A stretch of DNA of 64,000 nucleotides from Cryoendolithus antarcticus. Lineage: Eukaryota > Ascomycota > Dothideomycetes > Cladosporiales > Cladosporiaceae. This document shows positions 32,983 to 45,609 of the stretch, piece after piece. The notes beneath the pieces were generated by a model that saw nothing but the letters and a program-made list of their open reading frames with translations, had not been told where the DNA came from and did not search any database. The position numbers and the translations under genes were made by a program. The stretch spans positions 248,001-312,000 of the forward strand of contig NAJO01000040.1 in the NCBI GenBank assembly GCA_002077065.1, given 5' to 3'. How positions within the stretch are numbered: the first letter of the stretch is position 1; every line of letters starts with the position of its first letter.

Positions 32983-33921
32983 ATGGGTTCCCAAGCCGCA
33001 CAGAATGGCCAGGTCAAAGGCAAATCTGATCTGAAACCCCAGTCGAAAGTCCATAATGTCAACTTCCCCTCTCGCGTCAAGCGCTCCACGCCCACTGGCA
33101 CCATCTTGCTCGTAGTCCTGCGTCTCGCCGACATCGCCTGGCAGTACATGCTCTTCTCCCGCTGGGGTCGGGTGCCTATCGAAGCCGCCGGTGGCCAGAT
33201 CAGCAGCGTCGCTCAGCAGAACACCACTGGAGCGTTTCTTGGTCTGCAGCCATACTACTTCGGCCTGCTTGTTTGCGCCATCGGTGCTAGCTACAAGCAA
33301 ATCGTCTGGGTCATCTTTACCTCTGAGCAGGAATGTCCGCCGCAAGCTGCTATCATGATCGGCGTCTTCAACACTGTCTTCAACTCGATCAACGCACTGC
33401 TCTCGCTCTGGAGCTGGTCATCGGCCGCGACCAATGACCCTCTTGGTAGTACTGCATTCTTGCTCGGCGCCGGACTCTTCGGACTCGGCATCTTCTTCGA
33501 GCAGCTCAGCGAGATACAGCGCAAGTCCTTCAAGTCCGATCCGAAAAATAAGGGCAAGCCTTATGCTGGTGGACTCTTCTCGATTGCTCTCAACATAAAC
33601 TATGGAGGCTATACTCTCTGGCGTGCTGTAAGTGCTGCAGATCTGCCTCGCATTGGCGAATACCAATGCTGACGATTTTCAGGGTTACGCCATGGTCGCT
33701 GCCGGCTACTTCTGGGGCGCCTTCATTGGCGTCTTCTTCTTCTACGACTTCTATGCCCGTGCTTTGCCCATCTTGGACAAGTACTGTATTGAGCGCGTGA
33801 GTCTTGACAGCCAAGATCCCGATGAGCCGAGTACACATCACTGACACTTCCGCAGTACGGAGATGCATTCCTTGAGCAGAAGCGTAAGGTGCCGTATCGG
33901 ATTATTCCAGGCATCTACTAG
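32983..33921 (+). CDS. DUF1295-type integral membrane protein (steroid reductase-like)
   Basis: The model is join(32983..33627, 33683..33796, 33856..33921), 274 aa, with introns of 55 and 59 nt. It has about six hydrophobic helices (TILLVVLRLADIAWQYMLF, YYFGLLVCAIGASYKQIVW, GSTAFLLGAGLFGLGIFF and later ones). The C-terminal part GGLFSIALNINYGGYTLWRA, followed after splicing by GYAMVAAGYFWGAFIGVFFFYDFYARALP, matches the DUF1295 / 3-oxo-5-alpha-steroid 4-dehydrogenase C-terminal pattern (an NYGGYTLWR-type motif). The end, YGDAFLEQKRKVPYRIIPGIY, is typical. It is probably an NAD(P)H-dependent reductase of a lipid or prenyl-like substrate in the ER, which is family inference. The ATG at 32983 is preferred; the in-frame ATG at 32914 would add 23 residues. 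It is divergent from the P450 gene and may be co-regulated with it. Confidence 0.85.
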
Positions 33922-35809
33922 ATCGTGTGAGATCCTTAGTTGGGGTATGTGTCATGTCAGCCGTTGGGGTGCTCACTATGCCTCAAGCGATAGGCAAGGA
34001 TTCTGAGAAAGTTAGAGTGATGAGTAATCAGAAGATCGAGGAGCTGCAGGACGTCCGATGCCACGGATTCCGTAGCTCCACGAATATTGGGAGGATAGGA
34101 GCCCTTGTTCCGTATCTGTACCATTGTGTCGATAGAGTCAATCTGTCCAAAAGCCCTTGTAAGTCAGTGCACTTGATGATGGTTGTGTCGTGTACACTGT
34201 CTCAACTTCAGAAGCGACCCTGAGAGGTCATGAGCTCATTGCCGGGACCAGCCAAGTTCACACGAGGTCGTGTATCCCAGGTAGTCGGCGTATTGGTTGT
34301 CTTCGATTGTGCCTCCAATCGTTGCAGTAGTCAAGCAATGCATGCAGACTTCCTCAACGACATACAGCCACGGAAACGATGCAACCTCCATCATGCGCGT
34401 CCCGAGCATGCCCGCAAAGCGTGTCTAGCCAAGAAATGCCCTTCGTCTATCTCGCAGAGCTACTCACAGTGCTGCAGCGTTATTGGCGCAACGTCGTGGT
34501 GAGGTTTGTGGCGAAGATGCAGTACTTCTGCTAGTCTCGGAGGCCGGACATAAACAACTAGCCATGCGAATGACAGCTCGTGCCTGATCTACACTTTGGT
34601 TGTCCTCCAGGCGCTACTGCTGCACAGCTCCACTCTGCGATATCGCGGCACGCCGACTGACGGGCTTGCCTCGCGCAACGTCGCGCAGGGCACATGGCAT
34701 GGGGCGTGCGGGCCGGCGATCTTGACGCTGTGGAGATAGTCCATGCGACAAAATGTTCATCTTACGCGTATGGGCGAGAATCGATTCTTTGTGTCGGAGA
34801 TCATGAGGGCGCATGTAGCGTTAACGCGGCTCCGCAGTCGACACGCGTACCAGCATCCTGACGGCTTTGATATCGCGCGCCAGCTTGGTAATGCAATGAC
34901 GACGCCAAAGATACGAAGGGTGGTCCGCCGGAGTGCTGAGGGATCGCTTGTGACAGTGCATAACACTCGCATCCCACGCCTGAATGTCAGACGGGCAAAC
35001 ATGTACAACGACGCGGCGTCAGAGTCGTCCCGAGCAGGATCCCCAGCCTTGCAAAACTCTCCGATCCCAATGGCTACAAATCGCGGAGGTTGCTGCGCTA
35101 TTACCACTGCTAAGTGCTCATGTGGAGCACGCTCCGACGCAGCGGAGCAGCCGTTTCGCAGATCGCGTGGAAGCAACGTGCGTATCACGAGCCTTGCCAT
35201 TGAATTCTCCCTGTTGGTGTGGATCTCCGTCAGCAGCTCCTGGAGCCGCACGGAGCAGAGATGTGTAGCGCCTGTAGTCAGTATGATTGCAAGGGTGCGT
35301 TGCCCGCGAAATGTTCAAGCTGAAGACGCAGCGGAAGTCCGCCGCAGTACCCGTCAGAAGGATTCGAAACCCTGCATGCGCATATGCACGACAATCTCAC
35401 CCAAAGGTGTGGAGTGATGTCGGATTGGAAAGGGTGTGGGGGTGTGCAGACCCCCCCCTTTATGCATATCTAACGCGACATCTACCGAACTAGGGTCATG
35501 CCTGTCTGCGGGCTGGTTGTGGTTGCGGCTTAAGCGAGTGTGCATTTACTAGGGCGGACACGTGTGGTTTCGTATCGCGCGTAGGCGACACGAACAGGAT
35601 GAGCAAAGTCAGAGTTGCGTCGACACCAGGAAGTCATGACGTTCCACTTGAAGTCTATTGCGAGCACGCCATGCGAAGGAGAAGCTCGGTGGTACGTTGC
35701 AGTGATCAGGAAACAGTGAAATCATACATGGTCGTACCCTCTACTCCTGCCATGCAGCCAATGAACAGCGTCCTGTATACCCAAGTCCTGCACTCGCCGG
35801 TGCGTTTGT
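33922..35809. other. Gene-poor stretch
   Basis: 1.9 kb between the DUF1295 gene and the 3' end of the regulator gene. Overlapping open frames on both strands at 34743..35417 (plus) and 34757..35251 (minus) have no recognisable domain or splice partners, so I call no gene. Confidence 0.4.
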
Positions 35810-38726
35810 CTATCCGAAAGGTCCCCAGCGGGACGACAATGTCTCTAGTCGATTGCGAATGCCAAGGGAGAAAGCGCTGACCAAGTCGTGGTTCAGTAGA
35901 TCAACGCAATAGTCAATGACAGTGACAGTCCATATAATATCAAGCACGGATCCGTCATCCATGAGCAGTGCTGGCTCGCCTTCACGAGACTTGCGGTAGC
36001 TCTCCAGCACATGGTCGTCCGGCAGGCAGTGATTGATCAGTACCACCTTGGCGTTTTGCGATTTGTGGCTCATGCCCTCTTGCATGGACCATTGTGGGCG
36101 TGAATTAGCGAGCGTGCAGACCGAAGCGACTAGAGCAACTCGGTAAACAGCGGCGGGCCACCACAGTGGCCGCACGGACTTAGGTAGTGCCTTGAGATGT
36201 CGCAAACATTGACCTGCATGGAAGAAAGCCTTGATGAATTAGCAATGGCATCGGACAGCGACTGATGCAAATGGTCTCCCCCAGGGCTGAGGTCGTACGC
36301 AGGAAATGACTCACCTCTTCCACGTCATCGCAACACAAATGCGCGGATTGGCTCATTTCTCCAGGACCGTTTGTCGTCCTGGCAAGGTCCTCAATCATCG
36401 CGAAGGAAGTGACGGCGTTTAGACTTATGAGATGATAGAGAACCAGAGTGATGCGAGTCTGTAAGCAGGGCTCGAAGTCGTTGGCGAATGTAGGATGTGC
36501 GAGATCCCACCACTGCCGTAGTAGCGATTGCACCTGACTGAGTTGACCGCGCATGCTGTTTCCTGTTGTCGTTCGAAGTGGCTTGCGACTATTCCCTGAT
36601 TGCTCAATACAGCCGAGCAGTTGTCGAATGTGACAGACCATTGCTTGTATGGGATGGAGCAAAAGTCTAAGCGTCCAGGGAGATACTCGACTCGGAGTGG
36701 TCCTTGCGTCGGTGAATCCGCGGAATAGCTCGCTGAGCGATGGGTTGGCGGAGTACGTTGCGTTGCCGATGCTTTTCTGCTCAATTGCTCGTAGCCAATC
36801 AGCCGCAGACACGGCTTGCCACAAGCTGTCCTCGCTCGGTATGGCCACGCGCATGTCGTTGATGGACATCAGAGGTGGTGTGTCGTAGAACAGACTAAGC
36901 TCCAGGTCGACCGATGTCCAGGAGTAAACAAGCCTGTAAGAAGGTGTCAGTCCAGGATACTCATACGGTGGTCAGAAAGACACGCACCTATTCCGACATT
37001 CTAATTCCTTCCATTTGGTGAACGAGGCTTCGGTGTTTGATCGACAGTCCGCGATAGACATTGACTGATCGGAGTGTTCCATCAGACCGGACTGCGACAA
37101 CATGGTAATATACACTGCACGGTTGCCTGTAACCGCATCCATTTGGCACTTGTCTCCACTAAAAGCCGCCAGCACAGTGACGAGCAGAGCACATCGTAGG
37201 AGGAGTGGCTCCGATCTGAGCTCAGAATTGTCGTCTACAGCTCGCAGCATGTTGACGCGAGCGACTTCCGTAAGGCCAATGGAAAAGAAGTACGACTCCC
37301 GAGATCCCGTGCCGATGGCACCGGCACTGAGCATCAACAATAGAACTAAGGCTGGAATCCACGGTTGCTTAGAAGCAAGCATATCGTTTGGTCTCATCGT
37401 GGTTCCGCTCGGGTACGTGTACTCCATACGACTTGCATATGCATTGAAGAAATTCTCCAGTGTGCTGACGGGCGGTAAGACGACATAGCCATGACTTGCA
37501 CTCGTCTCATCCATGTTGTAGAAGTTGGGCGCTGATTCGGTGACGACGTTGTGGCGTTTTAGAGTGGCAGACAGCATCGTCTGGGTGATGCTAGCCAGCT
37601 TATCGCGCGTGTGACTGTGCACAGGCTCACATCGAACGTGAGGAATCATTCTCGAAGCTGAGCTTGTTGGCTCGTCAATTGCGGGATGCCAATCTCTCCA
37701 CACGTCTTGATTGCGAAGTATATCTGCCAGGCCCTGTAGATGAGTAGACGTAGTCTTGAAGTTCGGCAATTCGACTCGGGCTGGGTTGCATCGAAAATTT
37801 GGCCAGGCGTCCTGGACGACCTGTACAACTTCCGTATCGTAGAAGTTCACGACTGTAAGTGAGCTTGGACTGACACGGTCGTACAGAGTTGATTTCATGA
37901 TCTTCTGGTCGTTAGATGCCGATGCGGGGCGCACTTGGTTGAGGCCAGCGGCAAATTGTCGCAGATCGGTATGCGACGAATGCATCGACTGAGTCGGTCC
38001 ACGTGGGAACTCGTCTGTCAAGATGTGGTTGCCGTTTTGTCTCTGGAGATCCACTCTCGATGAATTCATTGATCGACTGTGCTCGTCCAAGGTGGACTCG
38101 ACGCGTGAGGAAGGACCAGCATGGGTGTGGAGAGGCAGCTGGGTGGAATAGCCAGTCTGTGCTACTGACAACTCACTCATCTCTGCATCTGAGGTTGGTG
38201 GACGCCCGTGAGCGCTGTCATAATTGGCGATAGCATGGGCGAAGTCGGTGCCGTTTGCGGTAGACAGAGGCGCGGTGAAATTCATAGTGGGTGTAATGTC
38301 ACTGCCGTTGCCGTGCATGAAAGACAGGTCAAAATAGTCGAACTCGGCGAGAGAGAGCGCGAGATCTGACGGATGAGACACGCCGCTCAGTGCCATGGAA
38401 GGACTGGCTGTGAGTGCATCACTGGTCGGCGTCGTCACAAGGGGGATGTCGAGTCGCGATTGAAAATCGTGGGGATGCTGCAGGTCGTGGTATTGTCCGT
38501 AGACAGGGTACTGCGTGCTGTGTGCGCTTGAGGTAGAGGCTCGACTCCTTGTGGTCCCATCATGATCTGTATCGCTCATGGTGGTGTCTGTATTTGACGC
38601 GCTATCTTTCGACTTTTGCGCTGTGCGACGTTCTCGTTGACGCTCATGTCTTGCGGAGGCGTCAGATCGCCGAGATCGCCGAGCGGCGCAGCTTATCCCT
38701 TTGCTCGTACATGGTCCGCATGGTAC
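35810..38726 (-). CDS. Fungal-specific transcription factor (Zn-cluster type, N terminus unresolved)
   Basis: The supported exons are complement(join(35810..36229, 36315..36933, 36988..38726)), about 925 codons, with introns of 85 and 54 nt. The exon starting at 38726 begins VPCGPCTSKGISC, which fits the second half (C-x2-C-x6-C) of a Zn2Cys6 cluster, followed by a basic stretch (RRSRRSDASARHERQRERR). The middle-homology region of fungal regulators covers about residues 400-700 (SAGAIGTGSRESYFFSIGLTEVARV, then NRLVYSWTSVDLELSLFYDTPPLMSI across a splice). The C-terminal exon AFFHAGQCLRHLKALPK is typical of the same class. I could not find an exon with the first three cysteines; 38847..38948 is a possible but Cys-free start exon. 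It lies inside the oxidative gene group and may be its local regulator, which is inference. Confidence 0.8.
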
Positions 38727-38948
38727 CTACGAGAAGTGTCAGCATAAGGCACTGGATAGCAAGCGTACCTCTCCTCATAAATTGTCGGAGGATACTCCGT
38801 ATAGAGGATGTGGCTGCGGCAACCGTCTTCGATATGCGGTCTACACGAGTTTCACTGTTCGATGTTGCTTGTTCGAAGACACATGAATGTGCTTTGGCTG
38901 TCGTGCAAGTATCGGAGACGTGGAGACCTCGTCACCTCTGTCCAGCAT

Positions 38949-41900
38949 AATAGCGATTCCGGTTCATAGAATCCGTGCTGTCGATCCAGTCACGGCATGA
39001 GGGAGCACAGCATGGGGACATACTTTCTTATCACATCTGATCTTAAGCCGAGCGCACTATAGAATATCAGTATACGTAAAGCAACGGGTTGCGGACAACA
39101 TACCTCTGTGCAAGCTATGAGGTTTCCGACCCCAGCAACATCGACAACCGCCATCGTAGTGTGAAGAGGCTACGTCGAGCTTGCGGAGAATAGATTCGAA
39201 GGTGGATTTTTGTATGATATGAGCGCGGATTCGACGGATGTGGCGACACCCAAGGGTAGGTAAGGGTTCAAGTACTAGTCCAGCATCTGTGCCAGGGAGG
39301 TGAAAGGTACGAGCGCGCACTACTAAATGCCGATGATGGTTCAGCATGTTCAGCTCTGTGACCGTCCGCTAGGACTCCACGCGGACGCTGTGAGATGCTG
39401 CAGGCACCGTTTGACAAAGGTTGGGTGATGCGAGGCCACTAGGAATTGCTCGTCACAACTTTAGGCTAGCTTGCGCCCTGGTCGGGACAATGACCCGATT
39501 GGAAAAGCTATAGCACTGGCCCCGATCCTGAGGACTGCAGGCAGACCAGCATGTTCGCGATGCTGTATTGTGAGTGGTCTCGGATGCGTAGCTCTTGCTT
39601 TCATTGGCGTACAAGCGGGCCCACACCAACATAGGTACAAGCCGACGAGTACCTTAAATCTGTACCCGCTCGAATGAGACGCGCCGGTCCCCAACGCCTC
39701 TCCGAGTCGCGTTTCAGAGATCGCACCTCCCATCCATGGTAGTTCCCCATGTGTTCTACTCGTTCCAGCTCCACCACGGTCCACTCAGTAGAAGCTAGGC
39801 TCTTGGGCCAAGGGCCGTCCACAGGATGTGCTGACTTCGCCATGTACTACACAACCTTCAACGTGAGTTAGTGCGCGTAGACGACCACGTCAGCATAGGT
39901 CTCTGTATAGCAGCTGCTGCGCAACTTGGTAATCACAAGCTGCGAATGCGTTCCGTCGGCCAGCTTTGATGCCGGTCGGAGTGCGAACAGATCGTCCGCG
40001 AATCCTTCCCAGGAATGAAATACGCTCACGCCACCGACGATGCGACGCATCGGCAGTGCCTCTGCAGTGAGTACGGCAATCTGTGGTCCGCTCCGTATGC
40101 CGTTTCGAGATGAAGAGCTGTCACACCTTACTCTGCGGATTCACAGCGCCAACAGGGAGGCGTCGGACGCCCGTGGTTCCTGCAGGTATGAGAGATCTGG
40201 CGTTCACACCTGCGACTCGCTAGTCCCGAGGCGTGACCGCAACTCCGTCTGTCACCAACAGACTTCACCAGCGCAACCTGACAGGAGGCCGTCATTACGA
40301 CCTTCCAAACGCGTCGAAGTGGACGCGAAGATGTGCGCGAAGGATGCGGGCGCCCTGCACTCGCGCTTCCTCTCCCGCAACGGCGCTCCACTGACAGACA
40401 CCTGCCAGCACGTAGCCAAGCCGACAGCTCTGCAGGCTCAGCATAGGACAGCTGCATGGGAATCGATGAGCTTTACTGAGCGTACAAGTATGTAGACATC
40501 GATATCGGCAATTCTAAACACTTGGACAAGACGGTATGTCAATCTTAGAACAAAACGACGTCTGGTGGTGACCCGGCATAGTGGCAAGCGTTGATTGCAA
40601 GCGTCCCTTCCCCACGTGCTCACGCAAGTGAATCACAATTAGAGTGCTCAGACCGCACAGGGTCCGTTCCGCCGCTGCCCTCCGACAGGGTGTCCCCTGA
40701 CTTGTGCGAATTGGCTACCTGAAGCAGCTATGAGACAATCCAACCGCACCAGCAGCGACTGCACAGCATGCCGCTGACACGACAGACCTTGCGGCCGGCG
40801 GATGTGAGATCTAACGGTTGGATCTGCTGCTGACGCCTCTGTCTCAGACCGCCTGAGCGTCGCTTGGCTTGCGCTCCATAGCAGTTGGTGCACAGATCAC
40901 GACAGATCTATGCACTCGCACAGTCAGACCTGACCAGACATATGACAGTGGTCCCCGTATCGCAGACCAGCTGTGGAGCAGAGTGGGCGAATGAACTCAA
41001 GTTTGCGATGCTGGCAAGTCGCATCTGTGATCTTCCCAGAAACAATTTGGATGTACCTGCCGCAACGAGCTTCAGCATGTAGAGGCGACAATCGCATGGT
41101 TGACAAAGATACCGAGTACTGCTGCTCTGACATTCCTGATCCTTGTCACACGCCTATCATTACCTTGTTGCCCAGTGCGCCGTTGAAGCCTGGCCGCTAC
41201 ATCCACTTAGATCCCCACTTTTCCACATGCCTGCAGTCGCCGTGAGCAAAGTCCACTGCTGCAGCCAGGGTGCGGCTGAGGCTGACGGCGAGGTGCGATG
41301 GATCGCTTCGGAACGTCAGCCAGTCCCGAACGGGAGGGAGGAACACGACATCAACTGATTATGATGCCGTCCGCTACGGCCGTGGGGTTTCTCAATGTAC
41401 GAAATCCTTCGCCTGCAGCACAGCGTCAGAAGCGTCTCTGGGCAGTCTCGCCTCGATAAGCGACTTAACCCGTCGCTGTGATAACCAGATTCTCACTAGC
41501 AGCGTACTCCTGCTGAAGTTTAATGGACACTACGACGACCGTGTTCGCTTTCACCCACCTACATGTAGTTTTTCAGTCGTCATTGCAAGCCATGTGCGTC
41601 GCTGCAGACAATCACTCGATCGTGGCCGACCACGTTGTTCGCAGGAAAGACCATCCGAGGTGAAAGATCGACTGGATATGTGTGGTTTGGGACTCGCCAG
41701 GCGAATCTGAAGGCTTGAAGCGAGCATCATTGTGATCTCATTCATCGTGACGAATGGATAGCTATCAAACTTTGCCTGTGCAGCTCTCAGCCATATGCAC
41801 TGTCGTGTCAGTGCCGCAGGCGGTCATCGCTTGTTGACGCTTGGGAAGTTACGCTGCTTGCGAGAGCGGCATCTTGACTTGCTCCTCTACGCTTGGGGAG

Positions 41901-42599
41901 CAGCAACGATACTTTCCAGCTCGCAGATACGCTGACCTGAGAGTCGACAAACCGGTGAGAAGCTGTGAAGACGCAGGTGGCGGAGCTGCGTCCGTCAATG
42001 TCCTACTTAGCTTCGTCCGCCGAGCTTCCTGGTGCTAATACGACTCACTCATGCGTGCGAAAGGAATGTAGGACAGCAGGCTGTCTCAGAGATCAATATG
42101 GAAAGGTGGGTGTCGGCAGTGACCAAAACTTCACGCCATGTTGTCAAGTCAGCCTCCAGCTACGTCCACTCCTCCTCAACACCTAGAGATCCTGAAGATT
42201 AAAGCTGTTTGTGAGGTACCGCTCAGTTGCAACGTTAGAATCGATAGTCTGACTACGCATTGTTACTTGAAGTTGCGAGACAACGATCACCGGACTACGT
42301 GTGCTCGCCGACGTTACAGACGTGTTCAGGCGCTCGCGGTGAGCGAAGTAGCAGCATGAGGGCTTTTTAGATTTTTCCGAGCGCGGACGGGCTTTTTCGT
42401 AATACTACACTACCTAAGCCCTGAGCCATGATCTATATGCGTCTATGAGTTTCTCCTCCAAATCCCCAAAGCACGCCAAACGCCAGCGGCCAAGCCGAGC
42501 TGATCTCAGAAGCTAAGATTGTGCTACGTGAAGCTGAACTATGTGCAACAAGGCACATGTAGCCACGTCGCCTGGACCGAGCCACACGCAGGTTGACCA
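38949..42599. other. 3.7-kb gene desert
   Basis: This is the longest gap in the window. No frame on either strand longer than about 150 codons looks coding, no splice pairs join frames into a known family, and I saw no transposon termini or simple-repeat arrays. The base composition is like the flanks, so strong AT-type repeat-induced mutation is not evident by eye. The regulator promoter lies at its left edge. Confidence 0.45.
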
Positions 42600-44687
42600 T
42601 TATCCCATTGCAGCAGTTGTCTTGACTTTGATCGAGACCCACGGAAACAGTGGGCTGAGTAGCGTACCCATGCCCGTGAGCGCGATGCCAAGGATGAAGG
42701 CGATCCTGAGACCCTCCATGTACGAATCCACGATACCGGGGAGTTGCTCGGGGGTGAATGCCGCACGTAGACCGCTCGCACCAGCCGTTAATACGTCTGC
42801 CGGGTTCACCTGTGGAGCGTGGATGCTAAGGGCAGCTAGGAGGGAGTTGGTGAAAGCTGATTCGCCGGCGGAGATCCAGATTGCGCCGCCGAGTGTTTGG
42901 AAGACTGGTACGGTGTCAGCATCGGCTCGAGAGCTGAAGGATTCAATGCATATTGACTCACACATGAGGATTGCGGTAGTTGTAGGGACATCCTCTTGCG
43001 AACTAAGAGCCTGGCCTGCCATTACTGGGGTGTTGAAGCACATTCTGCCGGATTTGTCAGTTATGCTTGCATAGACCGCCCTAGCTGCGACAATAATGTA
43101 GCCAAGTGATGAGCGCCGCGCGGCCCTCGGCCGTGACATGCGCGTGAATATGTCAGCGATGGAAGATGAGGGCTCACTGACCCAAGTCCAGCGCCAGTGA
43201 GAATTTGGTAGCCGATCCACACACCAGCGCTCGAAGTGGTATTGAATGTATAGATGAGGCCGAAGCCTACAGTGGCGAGTGCTGACCCGATCACAATGAA
43301 CGGTGTAAACCATCCGAACGCCGTGATCAGACCTCCGGATATGATCGTGAATAGTGCTACGACATACGATTAGCATCTGCCTTACACGAATTGCTGCTTC
43401 GTTGTATGCAAGTGCCTGTACTTACTGACACTGAGAATCAAAGCAAGATTCCTCACTCCGCTATCGACAGCCGTCGTCCCTTGTACAGACTGGAAGTACA
43501 GCGGAAGGAAGTATACCAGCTCGAAGAATGCGCCTCCGAGACTGTTGCAGTATCAGCTTGTTGTGCCTGCACGTCGGTGGTGAGCACTCACAAGAAGCTG
43601 TACAGGCCACCAAGCCAGATTTCCCGCTTCTTCAACAGATGCGGTAGGAGCATGGCGCGGTCCTTTTGGAAATACTCCACGACAATGAAGGCGATGACAA
43701 GAGTCCCAAAGCCGACCAGAGTGCCGATCACATCGGCCGAGTTCCAGGCTTTTGAGATGCCACCCCACTGCAATGCAAGCAGCAGACACACAATCGCCGC
43801 GAGAATGATGAACGTGCCGGGCAAGTCCATTTGCAGGATCTTCTCCCGCATTGGCGCGCTGCGTGCCGGATCTTCTCGCTGAGCCTTCGGGGTCGAGAAA
43901 GAGAAGAAGATGATGCCTGCGCTGACCGCGCCGATTGGCAAGTTTATGAAAAAGCTGTCCTTGTCAGCGAGGTCTCATAGAGCGCGCGTAGAGGTGACAT
44001 ACCACCACCGCCAGGAGATGCGGTCTGTGAAAGCTCCTCCGAGGAGAGGTCCAACCACGCTGGCAATGCCGTATGTCGCACCCAGTATGCCAGTGTACGC
44101 AGGCCGCTTGTGAGCTGCCACTGATGTTGCGATGATGCTGTAGCAGCCTGCTAGAACGCCGGCTCCTCCAAGTCCAGTGATCGCACGGCCAACAATTAGT
44201 GTCGTGTTGTTCTTTGCTAGGCCGCAAATCAAGCTGCCGACTTCGAAGATCGCGATGCCAACCAAGAATATGAGTTTCAGACTAAAGTACTTGTATGCCT
44301 TTCCCCACATGGATTGCGATGAGGCGACTGTGAGGAAGAACGCTGAGCCATACCTAGCAAGTCGTCAGTGTCAACCTCCAAGCATTGCCGTTCATGGAGA
44401 GGAGCCACACCAGCCAACATTCTCGATGCTCTTGAAGTCTTCCGTGATCTTGGGTATTGCTGTAGCGATGATGGTCATATCTACCTTCGTCAGTGGTCAT
44501 CACATGAGGCTTCTCTCCGCGAAAACTTCATACCTAACGCCACCAGGAACAGACTCAACACCAGAGCCGCAATTAGAGTGAGGAGCCTCAGCGGTGTGAG
44601 CTCCTCCTCGTTTACATTGTCGATGATGACCGCATGTTGGGAGTCTTGATCATCGACCTTGCGATCAGACTTCTCAGAGTCTGACAT
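42600..44687 (-). CDS. MFS transporter, DHA2 (14-TM drug:H+ antiporter) type
   Basis: Plasma-membrane exporter of small molecules, probably proton driven. The eight-exon model is complement(join(42600..42904, 42962..43044, 43182..43356, 43426..43541, 43592..43954, 44003..44353, 44411..44480, 44534..44687)), 538 aa; introns are 48-137 nt. Every junction restores family sequence: [89 protein letters not shown]. Antiporter motif C appears as [16 protein letters not shown] in TM5. The N terminus is acidic and cytoplasmic ([15 protein letters not shown]). The protein appears intact and of normal length. Its position between regulator and tailoring enzymes fits export of a cluster product or detoxification, which is inference. 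Confidence 0.93.
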
Positions 44688-45609
44688 CGTAATGGTGCTG
44701 TAGGGGGGAAAAGATTGAGTATCAGGGTAGCAGGTTCGTTCGCGTGGTCGCAAGAGTTATGAACGATCAGAGGTAGGATGATGTTAGGTCAATTTGCTAG
44801 GGTGGACAGTAGGAGAGATCGACGCAAGTGAGATCAACGTACTGCGGATGTCCGCCAATATCGGCGCATCGTTCACTGTTCGTGGCGAGAAATACTCACA
44901 CCTACTGCATGCCTAGTCAATCGGCGCATCTTTGACGGTTCTCAGGAGTCATGATGGACATGTACACCTCCGCCGGCCAATCATTTGCAGCAAACATGGG
45001 AGATGGTGGAATGTGTTGTCGAGAAGGAGGTCGCGGAAAGTTGAATGCACCGCGCCGACCCACTTGTTTGGAAGCTTGTGGCGTTCCTTCCTTTGATCTA
45101 CCCGTCCCGCTACCGAAGGGCTTGAGATTCTCCGACTCGAGTCCTGCTGCCTGAGGCAAAAATAGTAGAGTGAACAACTTCATCCACTTCCGATATGATG
45201 TACATTGACTGTGGAGGAACATGGACAAGCTACAGGCGGCATTATCGTCCTCGGCACCATCACGACCCATTCTCCAAGGCTTTGACGTGTCCATGGGCAT
45301 TGCCAATGCGATGCTGGGTCTGGGACATCATGGTCGTCAATGGCTTCTCGTTCAAGAGACCTGATCGTAGGGCGCAAATTCTGCTCTGCACCGGGAAAAT
45401 TCCAATAATTACCCAAGATCGTCTGAACAAATGGTCTGCCAAGTAGATCCCTGAAGTACTCCTAGCACCTACACAACGACTGGATGACTGGTGCTTGACA
45501 GAACGTCTGGATGAGTTTGCCATCTGTGTCATTTGATCAAGTACTACGTGTTCCATGTATTGCTGCCACCCAGCTCAACGCCCTTAATGCTAGCAGCGAC
45601 AGTCTCACC
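44688..45609. promoter_or_regulatory. Upstream region of the MFS gene with a 10-bp direct repeat
   Basis: 920 nt between the MFS start and the 3' end of the DUF1857 gene. TCGGCGCATC occurs exactly at 44861..44870 and 44921..44930, 60 nt apart, each followed by a similar TT-AC-GTT context. This may be a regulator binding site. No gene was recognised; the frame at 44917..45306 on the minus strand is unconvincing. Confidence 0.4.

Noticed and set aside
35335..35365. TTTCGAATCC on the minus strand resembling a tRNA T arm
   Set aside because: The spacing has an extra T before TTCG, the stem does not pair, and no D or anticodon arm is present upstream.
34743..35417. Long overlapping open frames on both strands
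   Set aside because: Neither has a recognisable domain, signal peptide or splice partners. Mutual overlap in a non-conserved region suggests chance.
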